Shown: positions 32,597 through 42,700, counted from the first letter of the stretch. The stretch: DNA of 64,000 bases from Arion vulgaris (GCA_020796225.1 CM036754.1:45594084-45658083); one strand, 5' to 3'. Made by a program: numbers and translations. Notes: generated by a model from the letters alone, not told the origin.

Positions 32597-33245
32597 AGAA
32601 TTCATGGAAAAATCAGTCAGAGGCTGAATCTATAGCGGCAAGAAAAAAAGTCAGTCAGAGGCTGAATTCATAGCGGGCAAGAAAAAAAAGTCAGTCAGAG
32701 GCTGAATTCATAGCGGGCAAGAAAAAAAAGTCAGTCAGAGGCTGAATCTATAGCGGGCAAGAAAAAAAAAGTCAGTCAGAGGCTGAATCTATAGCGGGCA
32801 AGAAAAAAAAGTCAGTCAGAGGCTGAATTCATAGCGGGCAAGAAAAAAAAAGTCAGTCAGAGGCTGAATTCATAGCGGGCAAGAAAAAAAAAGTCAGTCA
32901 GAGGCTGAATTCATAGCGGGCAAGAAAAAAAAGTCAGTCAGAGGCTGAATTCATAGCGGCAAGAAAAAAGTCAGTCAGAGGCTGAATTCATAGCGGGCAA
33001 GAAAAAAAAGTCAGTCAGAGGCTGAATTCATAGCGGGCAAGAAAAAAAAAATCAGTCAGAGGCTGAATTCATAGCGGGCAAGAAAAAAAGTCAGTCAGAG
33101 GCTGAATTCATAGCGGGCAAGAAAAAAAAGTCAGTCAGAGGCTGAATTCATAGCGGGCAAGAAAAAAAAGTCAGTCAGAGGCTGAATTCATAGCGGGCAA
33201 GAAAAAAAAAGTCAGTCAGAGGCTGAATTCATAGCGGGCAAGAAA
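32597..33245. repeat. 40-bp A-rich minisatellite, about 16 copies
   Basis: Unit is gtcagtcagaggctgaattc, atagcgggcaag and a run of 5 to 10 A. It begins at the end of a LINE fragment (last copy before it: catggaaaaatcagtcagag) and stops 140 bp before exon 7. Confidence 0.95.
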
Positions 33246-33386
33246 TAAATATAGAGCGTGAATAAAATATAAAGCGATAATATTTAATAAACATGACCTG
33301 TGCTATGGCGATGTTGATGTTCATATTGTACATGTTACATCATTCTGTGTAATTCTGTGTTAATGATGTTTGTTGATTTGTTACAG

Positions 33387-33492
33387 GAAGCTTTGGAAGT
33401 GGGAGAGTAGATTTAAGTTTCAATCTTATTTCTGACCAGGCTGAGGATGATGATGCTCCAGAGACAGATACTTTAGCGTTAGTAATTATTGT
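33387..33492 (+). CDS. Exon 7: acidic linker before ELM2 (3' boundary uncertain)
   Basis: Acceptor tgttacag joins exon 6 in phase 1, giving GSFGSGRVDLSFNLISDQAEDDDAPETDTLA. Two donors are possible: tta|gtaatt after 33481 (phase 0) or gt|gtgaac after 33492 (phase 2). Only the second keeps exon 8 in frame, so I use it. The 3' end of a 40-bp A-rich minisatellite lies only about 140 bp upstream of the exon. The product is an acidic linker of about 35 residues. Confidence 0.72.
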
Positions 33493-33596
33493 GTGAACTC
33501 AGCTCTTTGTCTCTTGTCTGACTTGTGCTGTGCTGTCTCTTTGTTGTTGTCTTCTTTGTTGTTTTTTGTTTATATATTTTACTATTGTTTCCCAAA

Positions 33597-33715
33597 TATC
33601 TCATTCCTATGCTTATTAGTACTTTCTCTTCTCATGCTTCTTAGTACTTTCTCTTTTCATGCTTCTTAGTACTTTCTCTTCTCATGCTTCTTAGTACTTT
33701 CTCTTCTCATGCTCC
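33597..33715. repeat. 25-bp minisatellite
   Basis: Five copies of actttctcttctcatgcttc plus ttagt. Confidence 0.92.
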
Positions 33716-33889
33716 ATATTCGATATGTTCAATGTATATATGTTATATAAATATATGATTTTTATTGTTTATCTTCTTTTTCCACTTTTTTTGCATTTAT
33801 TTCGTTATTCGTTTTTAGTCACAGATTTTCATTTTAGAGCCGTTAGGAATTTATTGTCTTCTATACGTTCTGTGCCATGTAAGAAGTGA

Positions 33890-34020
33890 AGAAATTCACT
33901 TCTGTTGTATCCTTTGCTTGATAAAGGCCTTTTTGGTAGATACCTTGCTGTTTATCTTTATTGGGGTTTTTTTGTGTGTAAAACTGCAGTACTTTGTTTG
34001 TACATGTTTCGCCAAATATC
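33890..34020 (-). mobile_element. Foldback-element arm
   Basis: Contains cttgataaaggcctttttgg, gtaaaactgcagtactttgt and tgtttcgcc, one arm of the hairpin family; no opposite arm nearby. Confidence 0.72.
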
Positions 34021-34159
34021 TCATGTAATTGTCTGTCTTGTAGACTGATTGATATGTCTGCAATGTAACACTATGAAGATTTCTTTCTGTTTCTATCCTT
34101 GTATGCTCATATTGCTAATGCTGTGCATAGACTTGTGTATTGCTAATCTGGGGGGAGGA

Positions 34160-34285
34160 TCTGTGTAACATAGAGGTAAGGTATCTCACGTTCCAAAGGT
34201 ACTTGGTTCGGTTCCCACTTGAGGGATCAAGGTATTTTTGCAGAGATCCCTTTTCTGCTAATGAATAAAGGATTGACATTGGTTT
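34160..34285 (+). mobile_element. SINE-F head fragment
   Basis: gtaacatagaggtaaggtat (A-box-like), ggtacttggttcggttccca (B-box-like) and gcagagatccc; the rest of the element is absent. Confidence 0.65.
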
Positions 34286-34299
34286 TATATGAACTGATT

Positions 34300-34605
34300 A
34301 TCATTAAATAGCTTGTCCTGAACAGAACTTTGCCACCCCAACAGTCCTTAGGAATTTCTCTCTCTCTCATAGGCCTGATGTCCTGCTTCTACAGCCGTCA
34401 TGCTCAAACCATCAGTTACATCCTGAATCCATCTTTTCCTCTTTGTCGGGATACTTCCTTCCATGATGGTCTTCTCCAACCCTTTGTGTCTTTGTATATG
34501 TCCAAAATACCTCAATTTTGTTCTTATTTGTAGCATGATCCAATTTTCCTTATTTTGGGTTATTTCTGGATATATCTATTTGTTCTCTTATCTGTCTATG
34601 ATATC
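34300..34605 (-). mobile_element. LINE 3' fragment (RTE-like RT tail)
   Basis: Minus strand: LQIRTKLRYFGHIQRHKGLE, KTIMEGSIPTKRKRWIQDVT and DGLSMTAVEAGHQAYERERN, matching the type-c LINE pieces at 17245 and 26200. Confidence 0.83.
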
Positions 34606-34607
34606 TT

Positions 34608-34860
34608 CTTCTTCATCAACCGCTCCACATCGACCACTTGTTAACCACTCTGTGTGATTTGTATGTGATCTGAACCTTAGAACGATTGTACGCTGTGCCA
34701 GTTATGCGCCTACAAGTAGGCCAGCACATCCGATTTCTGCGATGTTTTTATTTACTAGGTAGCTTCCTAGGTCCTATATCAGTCACCTCTTACGACATGC
34801 CTTGTAGGTTGCAGTGGTACTATTCTTTGCTCCTTGCGGGCCCCAGGACCACACGGACAG
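34608..34860 (-). mobile_element. SINE-C, minus strand
   Basis: cttcttcatcaaccgctcca start, tcagtcacctcttacgacat core, ends tgcgggccccaggaccacac. Confidence 0.84.
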
Positions 34861-35030
34861 CCTATAATATACGGAGTACTCTCTGTAAGACTTATATTCA
34901 AAAGCAAATATGTTTTTTTCACTGCCTCTTCAAATGTCCATGTTTCACACCCATGCGTTGCAACTGGGAAAGTGCATGCTCTTATTATTTTGATCAATAT
35001 ACCTAGTTCTCAGCAACAACTTTCAATTTG
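34860..35030 (-). mobile_element. Possible LINE RT fragment
   Basis: Minus-strand frame reads IIRACTFPVATHGCETWTFE followed by EAVKKTYLLLNI. ...P..tyG.EtWt is the typical motif some 30 residues before the cYRRvL block of LINE RTs. Confidence 0.6.
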
Positions 35031-35297
35031 AAATATATTTGTGTTAAAGAGACTTAACTCTTCTCCTATCTTCTCTGTGAGTCATATCTATGGACATCTT
35101 CACGTTACATATTTCTGTTATCTTGCTAGTGTAGACATATTGTAAATTGAAATACCTACCATTCTTTCATATGTGTGTATGGTCAACATTGATCATGTTT
35201 ACATCTCACAGGAAATAATGTAGACATATTGAAGTTATTATGCTTGATTTGGGGGGCATGGGCATTTCTATATTTATTGATTAGTAAGGATCATCAT

Positions 35298-35730
35298 CAT
35301 AGCTGGGGTGGCGTAGAGGTTAGGTGGTCACCTCTCGTTACAAAGGTATTTGGTTCGCTCCTCATGGAGCCATCAGGATATTTTTCCAAAGATCCCTGCA
35401 TTTAGACGTAGGTGAGATCGAGTTCCTAGTCCTATCGGGGTGGACTATAAAAGTAGGTCCCTTGTTTAAGTTGAACACGTAAAAGAACCCTTAGCCGTTC
35501 AGAATCAAGAAGAGCTGGCTGGAAAGCCGCTGCCTGTGCAAAATTCATTAGAAAAGATTTTATAAATTCCTACAAAATATCGTCACCATCTTCTAAATTA
35601 CACTAAACCCTTGCCGGGTTAAGAAGTTTGTACACTGCAGGTGAGATCTTCCTGTGTAAGAAAGAGATTGAAGCACACATGGTTACTTACCAAAGTGCAA
35701 TGATGATGCTCATATCAATCAATCAATCTT
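35298..35730 (+). mobile_element. SINE-F, full length
   Basis: Head gtggcgtagaggttaggtgg and tatttggttcgctcctcatg; middle caagttgaacacgtaaaaga..; end gagatcttcctgtgtaagaa and gaagcacacatggttactta, tail of tcaa(tcaa)n. Near-identical layout to 43163-43590. Confidence 0.84.
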
Positions 35731-35885
35731 GTAACTAGGATAATGTCTAGTCTTCTACATATTACAAAACCAAAGTCTATAAACACAAAATTGATATAAT
35801 CTTTTTTTGTGATGTTGATGATTTATTATTGTTATTTGTGATGGTTTGTGGTTTAATAATGAACAATGACATTATTCTCTTACAG

Positions 35886-35935
35886 CCACATTAATGTGGG
35901 TCCTGAGTATCAAGCCACATTGCCTGGCTTCAGAG
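35886..35935 (+). CDS. Exon 8: start of ELM2 domain
   Basis: This short exon between ctcttacag and cagag|gtaagt encodes HINVGPEYQATLPGFR. The INVGPxxQAxxP string is the standard opening of ELM2 domains, which in MIDEAS/TRERF1/MTA/CoREST proteins wrap around class I HDACs. The frame requires exon 7 to end in phase 2. The exon itself ends in phase 1, which does not fit exon 9 (see that entry). Confidence 0.85.
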
Positions 35936-36229
35936 GTAAGTGGGTTTATACATCTTTTTAAAAAAAATAGATGTTGAATCGATCCAGCGATTTAAGCACT
36001 TTGGAGGCACCCGCTGTACGGGTAGAACAGGATGTCTAAGGGGCAGAGTGAGGAGTGTGTTTATCCAGCGAGCCAGAGGAACCATCAGTATGCATACTCT
36101 TCGATATCTGTTGGGCAAGACTGCTCACCTATGGGTCTGCCCAGAGTGCAATGACTACAGTTTAGTAACCAATATATCTTTTATCTGTTTATTTCTGTAA
36201 GTCTGGTTTTGTCTTTCTTTCACAATTGA

Positions 36230-36490
36230 ATGACAATCACGGCATATCCTTTACAGGACAATCACCGTAAACCATAGTAAATGAGTTGTTGATTTTCTAG
36301 GCCCCACTTATATGTTCAGTAGTTTGTTATTGCTTTCTGAACCATGCGGTCTATTTTTACTGTTCATAAAAATCCACTGGAACAAACTTGCTTCCAAACT
36401 AACTACTGCAGAATTTGAACCAGATACCTTTGGGTTGGGATCGAGCTCACTACCGCTAAGTCACAGACGTCCACTCTTTCATGGTCATAA
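36230..36490 (-). mobile_element. SINE-D, minus strand
   Basis: cggcatatcctttacaggac, gagttgttgattttctaggc, and at the far end aatttgaaccagatac with ctcactaccgctaagtcaca, the reverse of the tRNA-like head at 3930. Confidence 0.7.
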
Positions 36491-36499
36491 ATAATAATT

Positions 36500-36738
36500 C
36501 TTATTCTTTGAACGCTGCATATTGACCACTTGTTAACCACTCTTTGTGATTTGTATGTGATCTCAGTCTAAGAGCGATTGTGCGTTGTGCCAGTTATGCG
36601 CCTACAAGTAGGCCAGCACATCCGATTTCTGCAATGCTTTTAATTTACTGCCTTAGTCGCCGCTTACAACATGCCTTGTAGGTCGCAGTGTTACTTTTCT
36701 TTGCTCCTCTTGCGGGCCCTATGCAACACATGGGCAGG
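36500..36738 (-). mobile_element. SINE-C, minus strand
   Basis: cttattctttgaacgctgca start, ccttagtcgccgcttacaac core, ends gcaacacatgggca; an internal gap of about 20 bp near 36650. Confidence 0.8.
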
Positions 36739-37026
36739 CAAAATAATTCAACTAGGGTTCTACATGATAACTATTTTTGGAGAGCAAGCTGGTTGTGTTC
36801 TTTATAGGGCTGGTATATAGAGCTAGGCAATTGGTGCCACCAAAAATAAAGGTTTGTGGTTCATATCCTGTATTTGGTAACTTGTTTTTTTTCAAAGCCC
36901 TAATACTTGTTCACTATTTATTTATTGAAGATATTTATTGACTGTAGTTCTTACCCCTGAGATATTTCAAATCTCCTTATCTCTATGTTTTATTGAATGC
37001 ATTTTAACATTATTGTTAAACAACAG

Positions 37027-37118
37027 GATGGCAAGTTTTGATATAATTGATCAAGTGAATGCTACAAAGAATCTGTTGTGGGAGCCTACCTCTCAAGGAG
37101 ATAACTCTGAAAGCCAAT
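37027..37118 (+). CDS. Exon 9: ELM2 domain, middle
   Basis: Acceptor aaacaacag, donor aat|gtaagt, leaving phase 1. In the coding frame it reads MASFDIIDQVNATKNLLWEP followed by TSQGDNSESQ. NLLWEP corresponds to the xLVWxP motif in the middle of ELM2. One base precedes this frame, yet exon 8 leaves one base too, so two of three codon bases are present at the junction. One base is therefore missing in the assembly, or a tiny exon lies between. Confidence 0.8.
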
Positions 37119-37284
37119 GTAAGTAGACAGTTGTGTTGTTGTTGTTGGTAGTTTCAAACATGACCCTAACTAGAAACTATGTGGCTTAGAATGATCTACT
37201 ATCTGTTTTATAGAGTTGAGGGCTTGAGAAAAGGATGATATTTCATTATACCGAGAACCTTTGAATTTTTATCTGCATCTTCTT

Positions 37285-37405
37285 CTCTTAACTGATTGGC
37301 TCCTATAAGCTGCTGAGAGCATCACTATTTGTTTTAGAACAATCTTAAAGACAATTTATTTACCTACAAAATGGTATATTACTCATAAAAATTTGTTAAT
37401 AATTA
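37285..37405 (+). repeat. Interspersed repeat M, copy 1
   Basis: About 120 bp matches 50640-50765: gagagcatcactattt, aatcttaaagacaatttatt and cctacaaaatggtatattac with tcataaaaat. Unknown type. Confidence 0.75.
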
Positions 37406-37779
37406 AGAAAACTGCAGCTGAATTTGTACATACACCTCAATGGGAAAATGGGACCTCAATTTAATTCAGCTGCAGTCCATTTTTCAATTCAGTAGCTAAT
37501 CGGTTAACTCCCCTTGAAGCATGTCATCAACAAATTTCCTCTAACCAGATCTGTCTTGAGCAAGCCAGATTAATTCGTTGCAGGTCTTTCCCTCCTCTTC
37601 TCTTTCTCTGTCTACAGTTCGTCTACATGTCTCTCTAGGTTGCCCCTACCTCTCTTGCCTCCCGATTCCATTTCTGTATCCGCATCTAACATCAGTGATT
37701 GATGGACTTGATATTCATTAGAAGGAAGAAGGAGAAGAATACACAAGAAACATTTACACAAGATAACAGTGTAGATGAT

Positions 37780-38000
37780 GTTTAACATGAGGTTGCAGCT
37801 TATATCCATCCAGAACAGACACCGGAGCATGTCCTGCAAGACTGTTCTCTCCTGCGTGAGCTGAGAAGCAACGTGGCCACACCCAGTCGACTTAAAAACT
37901 AAGCTTTGGGAAACCTGACAGACCTGAAGCTGACTGCCCAGTTTGTGGTCCACAGTAAACTAAGCTTGTGATCAAAGATCTCTGAAGAAGAAGTATCCAT
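37780..38000 (+). mobile_element. LINE 3' fragment, Zn-knuckle end
   Basis: Frame reads PEQTPEHVLQDCSLLRELRS, then NLTDLKLTAQFVVHSKLSL; knuckle TpEHvLQdC only, upstream lost. Confidence 0.72.
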
Positions 38001-38125
38001 CCATGAGATTAATGTGAAGAAGTAGGGAAACAAATAAACAGTAAACATTTGATCTATAGATTGTAGAAATAATATATTGCCATTTTTCTAGCTGCCCTAG
38101 CATGTCTTTTCTTATTGTGTTTCAG

Positions 38126-38229
38126 TGCAATGCTATCAAGAATTCTCATGCAGTGCTGCAGTCAAGGGCAACGGTTGCAATGTAGAATATGCTTTACATT
38201 TACTTCATCTTGCCAAGGGAGACGTCAGT
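38126..38229 (+). CDS. Exon 10: ELM2 domain, C-terminal helices
   Basis: Acceptor gtgtttcag, donor agt|gtgagt. The exon joins exon 9 in phase 1 and ends in phase 0, encoding LQCYQEFSCSAAVKGNG followed by CNVEYALHLLHLAKGDVS. The pattern of a Cys-Ser core, a Gly-containing turn, then EyALHlLhxaKGDv matches the helical end of MIDEAS/TRERF1 ELM2 domains, which contacts the HDAC. A foldback element starts within 30-65 bp of the donor. Confidence 0.87.
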
Positions 38230-38254
38230 GTGAGTATGTCTTTATTATGTCATT

Positions 38255-38740
38255 ATCGAAAAAAGGTGGAGGCTGCAGTAAAACTTTGAAAAATAGCTAA
38301 ACACGTAAACACAAAGTATTACAGTTTTACAAAATACATAAACAGTGACGATAAACAGCAGCTTTGACCAAAGGCCTTTATCAAGCAAACAACACAACAA
38401 GACTGACGATTTTGAGGAACACAAATGGACGATTACATGGAAACATAAACCTATCTAATGAAAATCTGGGAATAAAACGAACAACGAAATGAGTGCAACA
38501 CAAATCGACTTTCGGTTTTTTGTGTTGCACTCATTTCGTTGTTCGTTTTTATTCCCAGATTTTCATTAGATAGGTTTATGTTTCCACATGTAATCGTCCA
38601 TTTGAAGTGTTCCTCGAAATTCGTCATTCTTGTTGTGTTGTTTGCTTGATAAAGGCCTTTGGTCGAAACGTTGCTGTTTATCGTCACTGTTTATGTATTT
38701 TGTAAAACTGTAGTACTTTGTGTTTACGTGTTTAGCTATT
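38255..38740. mobile_element. Foldback (hairpin) element, best copy
   Basis: 38292-38740 is a near-complete inverted repeat with arms of about 215 bp: aatagctaaacacgtaaaca at the left and tgtttacgtgtttagctatt at the right, and gataggtttatgtttcc / ggaaacataaacctatc in the middle. The centre is near 38503-38526 (acaaatcgactttcgg). An 11-bp direct repeat attatgtcatt (38244-38254 and 38738-38748) flanks it. No ORF. It lies 25 bp after the exon 10 donor. Confidence 0.9.
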
Positions 38741-38959
38741 ATGTCATTCCAATATATCCTGAGACAGAGGTCATCGTATCAACTGTCTCCTCTGATCCAG
38801 TTCTAATCTAATTCTTAAACTTTCCATCACACCTTTGGTTTCCCTGGAGGTCTAGTTCCCTGATCTGTGACTTCTATGCTTGCAATCTGTTGTATTCCAT
38901 ACTGCAAATGTAAACAATTTTAATTTGTACTATTCCACTTGTAGTAATAAGAAATAACA

Positions 38960-39400
38960 AAAAGGGAGGAGTGGCTGAATGAATGGATCAAACAGGCAGA
39001 GCCCTCTTTGAACACATGACCACTCCAAATACCAAAAATGCCATAAATCACCTCACACGATAAGAACAAGTCATTATTTTCTGCCTTAGGGCACAATATT
39101 TGCCACTGAATGCTCACCTACATCACATCCAACCAAAGATTGCCCCACAATGTCAACTGTGTGACTATTCAGAAGAAACTGTCCCACATCATCTCTTCAA
39201 GTGCCCTGCACTCAGCCCTGTGATCTATGCCACAAGTACCTACCCCCCATATCCAGATGTACATACCCCCCATAACATTCTTTATACTAGCACACCACAA
39301 CTCAAACAGACCTGTAATTGCACCACCATGGCCTCAAGTCAAAGGGCAAATGCTCAGATGACTTGGATTGGAATAGTATTCCACTTGTAGTATGTATGTG
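38960..39400 (+). mobile_element. LINE 3' fragment, Zn-knuckle end
   Basis: Readable: YLPLNAHLHHIQPKIAPQCQ followed by LCDYSEETVPHHLFKCPALS. CqlC...EETv.HhLF.CPAl is the knuckle of Jockey/I-type LINEs; ends with TWIGIVFHL-type tail. Confidence 0.8.
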
Positions 39401-39474
39401 TGGTACTTTGATATGTTGACATATTGTTGATTGCAAAGCTTGTCTCGTTACTTACACAACATTTGTCTATAAAT

Positions 39475-39605
39475 TGTAATGGCTAAACACATAAAAATAA
39501 AGTACTGTAGTTTTGCAAGGCGCAAAATATACAATATACAGCAACATTTCGACCAAAAGACCTTTATCAAGCAAAGAATACAAAATAAATTCAGATTTCC
39601 TAAAT
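39475..39605 (+). mobile_element. Foldback-element arm
   Basis: aatggctaaacacataaaaa, aaagtactgtagttttgcaa, tttcgaccaaaagaccttta and tcaagcaaag. Single left arm. Confidence 0.72.
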
Positions 39606-39654
39606 GGCAGACATAACTTCAGACAAGAAACCCCTCTTCTCTTTGTCCTTCTGC

Positions 39655-39880
39655 TTTTTTGCCGTTGGGCGTAGCAGGTTTAACTGATGATCGGTTTCCG
39701 AGATAGTGCACTCTCGGTCGTTTGATATGTAGTTTTATTGTGGAGTTTTAAGGTGTCTGTGACTACACTAATCCATCTTTTTCTTGGTCTGCCCCTTCCT
39801 CTTGATAATTCCATTTTCAGGTTCTACACTCTTGCAGCTGGGGTATTCGGGTTCATTCTCACCAAGTGGCCAATGGCCCT
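39655..39880 (-). mobile_element. LINE 3' fragment (RT tail)
   Basis: Minus strand reads RAIGHLVRMNPNTPAARV, KMELSRGRGRPRKRWISVVT and DTLKLHNKTTYQTTESALSR. Conserved GHLvRM....p and GRGRPrkrWi blocks. Confidence 0.75.
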
Positions 39881-40500
39881 AAAATGAAAATATGGGATAA
39901 AAAGCAAAGTAAATAGAAAAAACTAGAATTGAAGAAAAAAAAGATAAAATATAATAATGAAATATATACATTTAACATATACACATATATTATGGAGTAT
40001 GAGAAGAGATGGTATTAAGAAGCATAGGAATGTAGTGTATTGAGTCCATGAGGTCGCAAGGTACCATATAAAGATTTAAAACAATTTTCGAGTGCAAATC
40101 AACTCTGATCATCAGAGGAACATGATCGAACGACTGTGACTTGGATATCGCGAGCTCCCAAATGGCGAGTTCAATTGAAATAAGTGGCTACAGGAGTCTC
40201 AGAGCATTTGCTTACATTAGTAAACGTCACCATGCTTTTTGCCAGTTCCTCCTATATATGCATTGTCACAACGCTTACAAGTGATGGTGTAGATTATGCT
40301 GCAGGAGTAAATAAATCGTACAGAGCCAAGCTTCAGATCCTCTTCTTCTTAAACCTCTCACCCCCAAGGAGGCATAGGTCTTCAACCAAGGCCTTGCAAG
40401 CTCTCATTTTATGTTGTGATTTTGGTAGCAGTGTGTTTTTAAAGTGTGGGGTAGCTAATAATTTTCCTATCATGCTATTATTATTTTGTATTTTTTCTAG
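39880..40500. other. Intronic stretch before exon 11
   Basis: Mostly AT-rich. 40150-40330 resembles 25650-25720 (tcacaacgcttacaagtgat, ggtgtagat), a diffuse interspersed repeat. No coding features. Confidence 0.45.
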
Positions 40501-40576
40501 GAAGCCATGTTGATGTTGATGGCAGACCCCCCAATGTTGCCAGTTGGTCATCCAATGCTGGATTATAAATATCAGG
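40501..40576 (+). CDS. Exon 11: linker between ELM2 and SANT
   Basis: Acceptor tttttctag, donor cagg|gtaggg, phase 0 in and phase 1 out. It encodes EAMLMLMADPPMLPVGHPML and DYKYQ, the end of the ELM2 helix (EaLxxLl) plus a proline-containing linker. Both junctions agree in phase with exons 10 and 12. Confidence 0.83.
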
Positions 40577-40738
40577 GTAGGGCAATATTCACTAAAATGT
40601 TTTATGAGAATATTTTATGTCGTAATGTCTAACCATAAACCCTGGCCATATGACATGTATATCTTATGTATATCAGCTTTGCCATTACCCAGAAGCCATG
40701 CATGTCAATAACAGTAATAATGATAATGTCATCCTATT

Positions 40739-41470
40739 AGTCTCCAGAGACAGTGTCTGTTGTGTCTACAGAGATGTGGTTTGACAGAATAGTGATGAGA
40801 ATACCATGGACTGCTAAAATGACAAAGGTGGAGGTGTTGAATGAAATCTCTAGTAATTCAAGTCTCCAGAGACAATGTCTGTAGTGTCTACAGAGATGTG
40901 GTTTGACAGAATAGTGATGAGAATACCATGGACTGCTAAAATGACAAAGGTGGAGGTGTTGAATGAAATCTCTAGTAATTCAAGTCTCCAGAGACAATGT
41001 CTGTAGTGTCTACAGAGATGTGGTTTGACAGAATAGTGATGAGAATACCATGGACTGCTAAATGACAAGGTGGAGGTGTTGAATGAAATCTCTAGTAATT
41101 CAAGTCTCCAGAGACAGTGTCTGTTGTGTCTACAGAGATGTGGTTTGACAGAATAGTGATGAGAATCCCATGGACTGCTAAAATGACAAAGGTGGAGGTG
41201 TTGAATGAAATCTCTAGTAATTCAAGTCTCCAGAGACAATGTCTGTAGTGTCTACAGAGATGTGGTTTGACAGAATAGTGATGAGAATCCCATGGACTGC
41301 TAAAATGACAAAGGTGGAGGTGTTGAATGAAATCTCTAGTAATTCAAGTCTCCAGAGACAATGTCTGTAGTGTCTACAGAGATGTGGTTTGACAGAATAG
41401 TGATGAGAATCCCATGGACTGCTAAAATGACAAAGGTGGAGGTGTTGAATGAAATCTCTAGTAATTCAAG
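40739..41470. repeat. 122-bp tandem array built from a LINE RT segment, 6 copies
   Basis: Copies start at 40739, 40861, 40983, 41103, 41225 and 41347. The unit reads, in one frame, FDRIVMRIPWTAKMTKVEVL and NEISSN, like the RRMMRILWTAKMTNVKVLDE peptide at 232-370 (-). So the unit is part of a LINE reverse transcriptase tail. Confidence 0.93.
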
Positions 41471-41817
41471 CAATCTCTTCTTATTCTGACGCTGTGAGGC
41501 AAAACTAGATTAGAGGAAAGAAGGAAGAAGAAAGAATATGGAGGACACTTGTCTGTGCAGCAGTTCTCCTGTCTCTACACAGCTTATAAATCAAAGGGAA
41601 TAACATGGCAACCATGACTGTTACTCATGCATTGCCAGAGTGTCACAGGCCGCAATCACCGTATTTCTTACAGACTTTGACTTCTGGACAGTAGGCCTAC
41701 ATAAAACTGGATTCATCTTGAGACTACCATATAAGATGTCAGCAGCAATAAGGAATTGTTAGAAAAAGTGTGAGTTTGATGAGAAATATAATTGTACTTT
41801 CTCTTTGTATATTTCAG

Positions 41818-41906
41818 AATCTGACTCATGGAACTCGAATGAAATGGAGAGATTCTACAGATCAATCATGATTCATGATAAGGATTTCTTTAAAGTATCT
41901 AAAGAT
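41818..41906 (+). CDS. Exon 12: SANT domain, helices 1 and 2
   Basis: Acceptor tatatttcag, donor gat|gtatgt, phase 1 in and phase 0 out. The peptide ESDSWNSNEMERFYRSI and MIHDKDFFKVSKD has the W...E...F...I..H.KDF..V.K signature of the first two SANT helices as found in class I HDAC corepressors (CoREST, NCoR, MTA, MIDEAS). No key residue is missing. Confidence 0.92.
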
Positions 41907-41991
41907 GTATGTATCACATTATCAGCTTCAAACAGTTTTTCTGTATGTCTGTATGTCTGTGTATGTGTGTGCAGTCAATGTTTCCTTTGAC

Positions 41992-42155
41992 ACTTTAGTT
42001 ATTTTATCAAGTAGTTTGAGTGTCGGTGTAGTCGAGCAGCTAGAGTATTGGTGTAGTCGTGAGTAGTTTAGCAGTGTTGGTGTAGTCGAGTAGTTTAGAG
42101 TGTTGATGTAGTTGAGTAGTTTGATTTTTGGTGCAGTTGAGTAGCATGTTGTGCT
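41992..42155. repeat. Degenerate 28-36-bp minisatellite
   Basis: Repeats of agtgttggtgtagtcgagta and gtttgagtgt variants. Confidence 0.8.
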
Positions 42156-42315
42156 GCTGACACTTTTGTCTAGCTGCAGTTGACTAAACACTTATGGTGT
42201 GGCACTCAGTGCACAGATTGTAATTGTATCCACGTTATAGCATTGCTGATGATTGTATGCAGCTATCCAGTTATTAGAATCCATTGATTGTATGTATGTA
42301 TCTGAATCATTGATA

Positions 42316-42700
42316 TCGCACTTGTGTTGCCGGAGCTCGCAATGGGAGCAAAGAATAGTAATACTGCGACCTACAAGGCTTACCATAAGAGGTGACTTTG
42401 GTAGGAGCCTAGGGAAGTTACCCTAGTAAATAAAAAGCGTAGCAGAAATCGGATGTGCTGGACTGCTTGTAGGTGCATAACTGGCACACTATACAATTGC
42501 TCTTATGCTCAGATCATGTACAGATCACAAAGAGTGGTTTAACAAGTGGTCGATATGGTGCGTTCAAGAAGGATTTACTAGCCAACTTGTAGACTCATAA
42601 CTGATACAACATACAATCGCTCTTGGGTTCAGATCACATACAAATCACAAAGAGTGGTTTAACAAGTGGTTGATATGGATCATTCAAAGAAGAAGAATCA
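42316..42700 (+). mobile_element. SINE-C with duplicated tail, within one target-site duplication
   Basis: Flanked by gaatcattgata at 42304-42315 and 42701-42712. One SINE-C (42316-42570) is followed by a second partial tail (actcataactgatacaacat, gtggtttaacaagtggttga, gaagaagaa to 42696). Confidence 0.85.

Noticed and set aside
35940..36200. An ORF of 86 codons overlapping the intron after exon 8
   Set aside because: No motif or splice support; it starts in the intron and matches neither the host protein nor a LINE block that I recognise.
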